Positions 23,241 to 23,719 of a stretch of 23,719 bases of DNA are shown here, piece after piece. Positions within the stretch are counted from its first letter, which is position 1; the number at the start of each line of letters is the position of its first letter. This DNA comes from an uncultured Eubacterium sp. (lineage in GTDB: Bacteria; Bacillota; Clostridia; Lachnospirales; Lachnospiraceae): contig USBB01000034.1 of the NCBI GenBank assembly GCA_900552795.1, positions 1-23,719 of the forward strand, read 5' to 3'. The position numbers were made by a program, and so were the translations under genes. The notes below the pieces were generated by a model, which saw only the letters and a program-made list of their open reading frames with translations, made no database searches and was not told the origin of the DNA.

Positions 23241-23703
23241 ATATTTCTCCATTCTCTCTCAGATACTCCAGAAAGCCCTCGCAGCCATCCTCTACATCGA
23301 TATATGTCTCATCAAAATTACCAGTATACCACGGATCCGCTATATCCCTGCTTGATCCTGCAAAGCTGAGTAGCTTGTATATCTTCCCCTCTGGATCATT
23401 ATTAAGCATCCTGTTAAGGTTCCGTATATTAGCGGTATCCATTCCTATAATATAATCAAACTTATCATAATCGGATAATGTAATCTGCTTAGCTCTATGA
23501 GGCACTAAAGGAATTCCTACCTCCTTCAGCTTGTTTACTGTGCCTCTATGTGGAGGGTTTCCGATCTCCTCCCTACTCGTTGCAAAGCTATCTATGATAA
23601 ACTGATCCGATAAGCCCAGAGTATTTACCTTGTGGGTAAATACGCTCTCACTTAAAGTCGATCTACAAATATTACCATGACAGCAAAAAGCTACTCTTAT
23701 CAT
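23239..23703 (-). CDS. Low-molecular-weight protein-tyrosine phosphatase
   Basis: Dephosphorylates phosphotyrosine (or arginine phosphate in some Bacillota) on cytoplasmic proteins. 154 residues with the P-loop CHGNICRS holding nucleophile Cys8 and Arg14, and the general acid Asp in DPWY (123-126). ATG follows GGAGGAAACA. It stands alone here, without a tyrosine kinase or capsule genes, so its partner is unknown. All catalytic residues are intact. Confidence 0.95.
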   Translation of the reverse strand: MIRVAFCCHGNICRSTLSESVFTHKVNTLGLSDQFIIDSFATSREEIGNPPHRGTVNKLKEVGIPLVPHRAKQITLSDYDKFDYIIGMDTANIRNLNRMLNNDPEGKIYKLLSFAGSSRDIADPWYTGNFDETYIDVEDGCEGFLEYLRENGEI

Positions 23704-23719
23704 TGTTTCCTCCTGTTAT

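Overview
The window looks like the chromosome of a spore-forming, anaerobic member of the Bacillota, most likely a Lachnospiraceae-type gut bacterium. The reasons are low GC content, strong GGAGG ribosome binding sites, a SpoIIID gene, FabK as the only enoyl-ACP reductase in view, an S-box (SAM-I) riboswitch ahead of metK, a YtrA-type GntR/ABC operon, and the core order ecfT-truA-rplM-rpsI. No rRNA, tRNA or CRISPR array was found.

Positions 1-900 hold an ABC-transporter ATPase gene that runs toward the left edge. It is preceded by a 52-bp perfect palindrome that overlaps its promoter. Positions 900-11400 form an AT-rich accessory island with remains of an integrative/conjugative element: a C-terminal relaxase fragment facing away from an N-truncated zinc-ribbon/winged-helix gene, an SSB-like protein, a chimeric Dam protein and a solitary DNA methylase. 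Inside it is a compact defence block, all on the minus strand. It reads, in transcription order: XRE regulator, fused m5C-m6A methyltransferase, HNH endonuclease, SIR2-like NADase, HerA ATPase. The first three resemble a HpyAV-like type IIS restriction-modification system. The last two are a SIR2-HerA (Nezha-type) anti-phage pair.

A strong terminator near 11610-11657 separates the island from the housekeeping operon (minus strand): ecfT, truA, then rplM-rpsI from their own consensus promoter and structured leader. Upstream of ecfT is a fatty-acid synthesis block acpP-fabK-fabD-fabG. Between fabG and ecfT lies a 180-bp cluster of hairpins bounded by direct repeats. The usual neighbours of both sides (fabF/acc genes after fabG, ecfA1/ecfA2 before ecfT) are absent, so this looks like a rearrangement joint.

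The right third holds a self-repressed GntR-ABC-permease operon (plus), metK under a SAM-I riboswitch (minus), a hairpin-rich intergenic region, an HD-GYP c-di-GMP phosphodiesterase (plus), spoIIID (plus) and a low-molecular-weight tyrosine phosphatase (minus).

The genes most worth follow-up are the stacked defence block, the Dam chimera, the methylase that appears to start at AUA, and the hairpin repeat families at operon joints.
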